Shown: piece by piece, positions 46,481 through 48,999 of the stretch
Layout: every line of letters begins with the position of its first letter
Position numbering within the stretch: the first letter of the stretch is position 1
Source: Bacillota bacterium
GTDB lineage: Bacteria > Bacillota > SHA-98 > Ch115 > JABLXJ01
DNA: 48,999 nucleotides
Reading direction: 5' to 3'
Assembly (NCBI GenBank): GCA_012839815.1
Contig: DUMQ01000028.1
Span: 1 to 48,999 of the forward strand
Made by a program: the position numbers and the translations under genes
Notes under the pieces: generated by a model
Told to the model about the DNA's origin: nothing
Seen by the model: only the letters and a program-made list of their open reading frames with translations
The model's database searches: none

Positions 46481-46509
46481 ATTATATAATTCGACATAGA
46501 ATGATAAAT
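46481..46509 (-). promoter_or_regulatory. Possible promoter of the caspase-like gene
   Basis: The minus strand has TATAAT at 46481-46486 with a poor -35 (ATTTAT) 17 bases upstream. The transcript would start near 46474, only a few bases before the first ATG. That favours the ATG at 46451 as the real start. Confidence 0.4.
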
Positions 46510-46655
46510 TCCGCCTTGAAGAATGAACTGGGTATATTGGAATTTAATGGGCCGAAATCAATAGTCTTACAGCTGCATCTTTCACCCGAGGTGGCGCACA
46601 AGGGTTTCCATTCCTGATAAACCATGCTACGGGAAGATGCGTAAGAGGGACAAAT

Positions 46656-46716
46656 AAAAAAGCTGTCTCACATTCTCCACGCATTCATGGTAAATGCTGA
46701 TGGACGTAAGACAGCC
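46656..46716 (-). terminator. Terminator of the corrinoid-protein transcript
   Basis: On the minus strand GCTGTCT (46709-46715) pairs with AGACAGC (46662-46668), extended by two more pairs after a mismatch. A smaller hairpin (GCATT with AATGC) lies inside. The stem is followed by TTTTTT (46656-46661). It lies about 117 bases beyond the corrinoid-protein stop. I see nothing else in the 46510-46832 gap. Confidence 0.75.
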
Positions 46717-46832
46717 AGAAAACCTTTAAAACCCAGATTAGCGGGCAAACCTAGGTTATCCTACTAGATTTTATAACCTCCTCATTCTCTGTGGAGCCTC
46801 GGGCAGCATCGAGGTCTATCCTAAAATTACCT

Positions 46833-47465
46833 TTACTGGAGCAACCTCTTCGCGAGGTCAACTGCAGAGCTCGCATCAGGGGCATACCCGTCAGCACCTA
46901 TCTCGTTCGCATACTTATCCGTCACAGGCGCTCCCCCGATCATGACCTTTACCTTATCCCTCAGACCCGCTGCCTTCAACGCCTCTATCGTCTCCTTCAT
47001 CGCAGGCATGGTCGTGGTGAGAAGAGCTGACATGGCTACATGATTGGGCTTGTTCTCCTTGACAGCATCCACGAACTTCTGAGGGGCAACGTCTATCCCT
47101 AGATCGATAACCTCAAACCCTGCTCCCTCCAGCATCATCTTGACTAGGTTCTTGCCTATGTCGTGGAGGTCACCCTTGACCGTACCTATGACCACCTTGC
47201 CCACAGGCTCCATATCAGTCTGCGCCAGGATGGGGCGGAGCACATCGAGGGCGGCATACATGGCCCTGGCTGCAATGAGCATCTCGGGAACGTAGATCTC
47301 GTTCCTCTTGAACTTGTCCCCCACTATCCCCATGCCGGGGATGAGCCATTCCTTGACTATGACGACAGGGTCCACGTTTTCCTTCAGTGCCTGCTCGGTC
47401 AGCTCCTTTGTTTTTGATGCATTCCCGGAAATGACGGCATCTTGAAGTTCTTGGAGATTGACCAT
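46833..47465 (-). CDS. Corrinoid methyl-carrier protein (MtbC/MttC type)
   Basis: The 210-residue protein carries cobalamin between methyltransferases. It has an N-terminal helical cap (VNLQELQDAVISGNASKTKEL, KEWLIPGMGIVGDKFKRNEI, VPEMLIAARAMYAALDVLRP). The B12-binding domain has the lower-ligand motif DLHDIGKNL (DxHxxG), then GFEVIDLGIDV, SALLTTTMPAMKETIE and KVMIGGAPVTDKYA. This is the arrangement of dimethylamine, trimethylamine, methanol and aromatic demethylase corrinoid proteins. A GGGAGG site precedes the ATG. No partner methyltransferase lies in the window. The upstream activase gene suggests a link to amine or choline use. Confidence 0.93.
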   Translation of the reverse strand: MVNLQELQDAVISGNASKTKELTEQALKENVDPVVIVKEWLIPGMGIVGDKFKRNEIYVPEMLIAARAMYAALDVLRPILAQTDMEPVGKVVIGTVKGDLHDIGKNLVKMMLEGAGFEVIDLGIDVAPQKFVDAVKENKPNHVAMSALLTTTMPAMKETIEALKAAGLRDKVKVMIGGAPVTDKYANEIGADGYAPDASSAVDLAKRLLQ

Positions 47466-47631
47466 TCAAGAATACCTCCCTGAGACCAAAGTGTTCGTTC
47501 AGAAAATTCTCCACAGGCTCTGCAATCCCTGCCTTGCATCTCATGACTCTATAAAAAAATTCCCGGCGAGTTAGTCGCCCCTCGTCATGCCTATTTCCGG
47601 CGATGGGGCTATAGGTCATGACTTTACCTGG

Positions 47632-48624
47632 CTACCCGCTTACAACCTCTATCCCCCGGCGCTCGAAGACTGCCCTGATCGCCTCCATCCGGTCATTCCC
47701 GGGAGGTAGCGTCTCCTCGCATGCATAGGTGCGCCCCAGCTTCTTGTATTTGATGCCACCAAGCCGGTGATATTTGAGGGGCTCCACCGCGGGCTTATGT
47801 TCGAGCTTACTCAAGAATTCGGCGATGGCCTCTATATTAGCCTGCTGGTCAGTGCACTCCGGAATTACAGGCACCCGCACCAGCACGGGTATATCGGTCC
47901 GGCTGATCTTTACGAGGTTCTCCAGGATCAATTCGTTCCCGACCCCCGTTATCTTCCGGTGCAGGTCCGGGTCCATCTGCTTTATGTCATAAAGAAATAA
48001 ATCCGTGTAGGGGAGGACCGCCTCAATATTCTTCCATGGCACGTAACCGCATGTGTCGACAGCCGTGTGAAACCCCCGGTCTTTACAGGCTTTAAGCAAC
48101 CCGGTAACAAATTCATATTGAACGAGCGGCTCCCCGCCCGACACCGTGACCCCGCCCCCCGAGGTCTTATAGAATACACTATCCTTCTCCACCTCGCGGA
48201 CGACCTCATCAATAGTGTAAAACCTGCCGGCAAGGCTTAGTGCCCCCGAAACACAAGCCTCAGCGCATCTCCCGCAACCGGTGCACTTCTCCCTCATGAT
48301 CCTCCCGGGGACATCCGGTCTTATCGCGCCCTCAGGGCACGCCTTGAAACACCGCCCGCAGCCTATACACTTGTCCGGAGCAAACATTATCTCCGGGTGT
48401 ATGCTCTGCGATTCGGGATTATGACACCAGAGGCACCTCAGGGGACACCCCTTGAAGAAAACCGTCGTCCGGATGCCGGGGCCGTCGTGTGTCGAGAAAC
48501 GCTGAATATCAAATATGAGACCATGGTCCGGCCCAATACCCGGAACCCCATAATCTATCGCCACTGCCAAGAAACTTCCACCTTCTTCCTTCGTCTTCCT
48601 TCTTTCGTCTTCCCTGTCCTTCAC
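47632..48624 (-). CDS. Glycyl-radical enzyme activating protein
   Basis: This radical SAM enzyme installs the glycyl radical on a partner enzyme. The 330-residue protein shows FDIQRFSTHDGPGIRTTVF, the Cys cluster FKGCPLRCLWCHNPES (CxxxCxxC), and an inserted two-cluster ferredoxin domain (CIGCGRCFKACPEG and CTGCGRCAEACVSGA). TSGGGVTVSGGEPLVQ follows. The ferredoxin insert places it with activases of choline lyase, glycerol dehydratase or hydroxyphenylacetate decarboxylase type, not plain PflA. No glycyl-radical enzyme lies in the window. The first 20 residues (MKDREDERRKTKEE) are low-complexity, so a later start is possible. Confidence 0.93.
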   Translation of the reverse strand: MKDREDERRKTKEEGGSFLAVAIDYGVPGIGPDHGLIFDIQRFSTHDGPGIRTTVFFKGCPLRCLWCHNPESQSIHPEIMFAPDKCIGCGRCFKACPEGAIRPDVPGRIMREKCTGCGRCAEACVSGALSLAGRFYTIDEVVREVEKDSVFYKTSGGGVTVSGGEPLVQYEFVTGLLKACKDRGFHTAVDTCGYVPWKNIEAVLPYTDLFLYDIKQMDPDLHRKITGVGNELILENLVKISRTDIPVLVRVPVIPECTDQQANIEAIAEFLSKLEHKPAVEPLKYHRLGGIKYKKLGRTYACEETLPPGNDRMEAIRAVFERRGIEVVSG

Positions 48625-48968
48625 AGTTCACCTGCGAAACCCGTGAGCCTTTTCCTCGCCTGGCTGGCATCCGGTAATCAACAATTAATGCCTGAGAAAA
48701 CCCGGGTTACTTTCGCACACCAACCCTAATTACACACTAACACCTCAAGATAAGCATATCTCAAGAGCACCCGAAATTCAATATTATAGTGCTGTAGGGG
48801 GTGTAAGATATTGTGGTCTACAGGCTACTTACATCCATCTATAATCTTGTATAGCCTTATGGCTAGCCATAGTCCTATGACCTTCTGATGGGGACGTTCA
48901 TGCCAGCCTGCCTACCCGGGTCTCAGCCTCAGGGTGGTAAGACTCTTGCCACTCCATGCGCATGAGTA
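48625..48968. other. Non-coding right flank
   Basis: No supported gene lies here. The stretch between about 48740 and 48880 is AT-rich and may hold the activase promoter, but I could not assign one. No cobalamin riboswitch box was recognised. Confidence 0.5.
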
Positions 48969-48999
48969 TAGGTTCCTTAATTTGTGCCAGTTTACCAGC
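48969..48999 (+). repeat. 31-nt interspersed repeat, copy 2, cut by the window edge
   Basis: It matches copy 1 at 44843-44873 in 30 of 31 positions (T for C at one base). The match runs right up to the last base of the window, so the repeat may continue beyond it. Sequence to its left is not similar to copy 1. Confidence 0.78.

Noticed and set aside
47215-47619. Frame beginning MTYSPIAGNRHDEG upstream of and into the corrinoid gene
   Set aside because: Protein-like at first, but it overlaps the well-supported corrinoid gene by 250 bases in another frame and has no ribosome-binding site.
47466-47631. Cobalamin riboswitch or terminator before the corrinoid gene
   Set aside because: No B12-box sequence is visible. 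A short GGCGA/TCGCC stem before a T run is too weak to call.

Overview
The window looks like chromosomal DNA of an anaerobic, Gram-positive-lineage bacterium of the phylum Bacillota (Clostridia-like). The pointers are a split transketolase, CsaB and TagA/WecG-type envelope enzymes next to a DUF5693 membrane protein, DUF5317, a long HPF, the order ftsE-ftsX-M23-ctpA-PDZ membrane protein, an RF2 gene with programmed frameshift, and a glycyl-radical activase next to a corrinoid protein. No rRNA or tRNA gene was seen, so finer taxonomy is not possible. Almost every gene lies on the minus strand, so transcription mostly runs from high to low coordinates.

Region 1 (1-11521) is a complete subtype I-B CRISPR-Cas locus. 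A 22-repeat array (121-1558) is followed by its leader and by an operon transcribed toward the array: cas6, cas8b, cas7, cas5, cas3, cas4, cas1, cas2. cas1 and cas2 look AT-richer than the effector genes, and a pair of imperfect palindromes sits at the cas4-cas1 boundary.

Region 2 (11522-12843) is the most interesting part. Divergently from cas6 lies an isolated, degenerate mini-CRISPR (11954-12038): the 3' end of one repeat, a short 26-nt spacer, and the 5' part of a second repeat. This is the layout of CRISPR-derived regulatory or antitoxin RNAs (CreA/CreR type). It is followed by the frameshifted, truncated remains of an MNT nucleotidyltransferase-HepT toxin-antitoxin pair.

Region 3 (12844-20066) holds nucleotide-excision repair genes transcribed uvrB-uvrA-uvrC. 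The uvrC 5' end appears to carry a one-base frameshift in a G run.

Region 4 (20157-37612) is a long envelope, division and housekeeping stretch. In transcription order it contains secA, prfB (programmed +1 frameshift), a DUF2993 protein, DUF5693, csaB, a WecG/TagA glycosyltransferase, the two transketolase subunits, ftsE, ftsX, an EnvC-like M23 peptidase, a CtpA-type S41 protease, a MinJ-like PDZ protein and a divergent polysaccharide deacetylase.

Region 5 (37651-43791) carries a radical SAM/B12 protein, long HPF, a nucleotidyltransferase-like protein, an uncharacterised protein, a 24-residue hydrophobic peptide, an HD-GYP protein and DUF5317.

Region 6 (43792-48999) is accessory in character. 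It has a plus-strand zinc-ribbon protein with a clear terminator, a 450-bp nested foldback element bounded by 19-bp direct repeats, a caspase-like lipoprotein whose stop codon lies in one of those repeats, a corrinoid methyl-carrier protein and a glycyl-radical-enzyme activase. A 31-nt motif from inside the foldback element recurs at the extreme right edge of the window.
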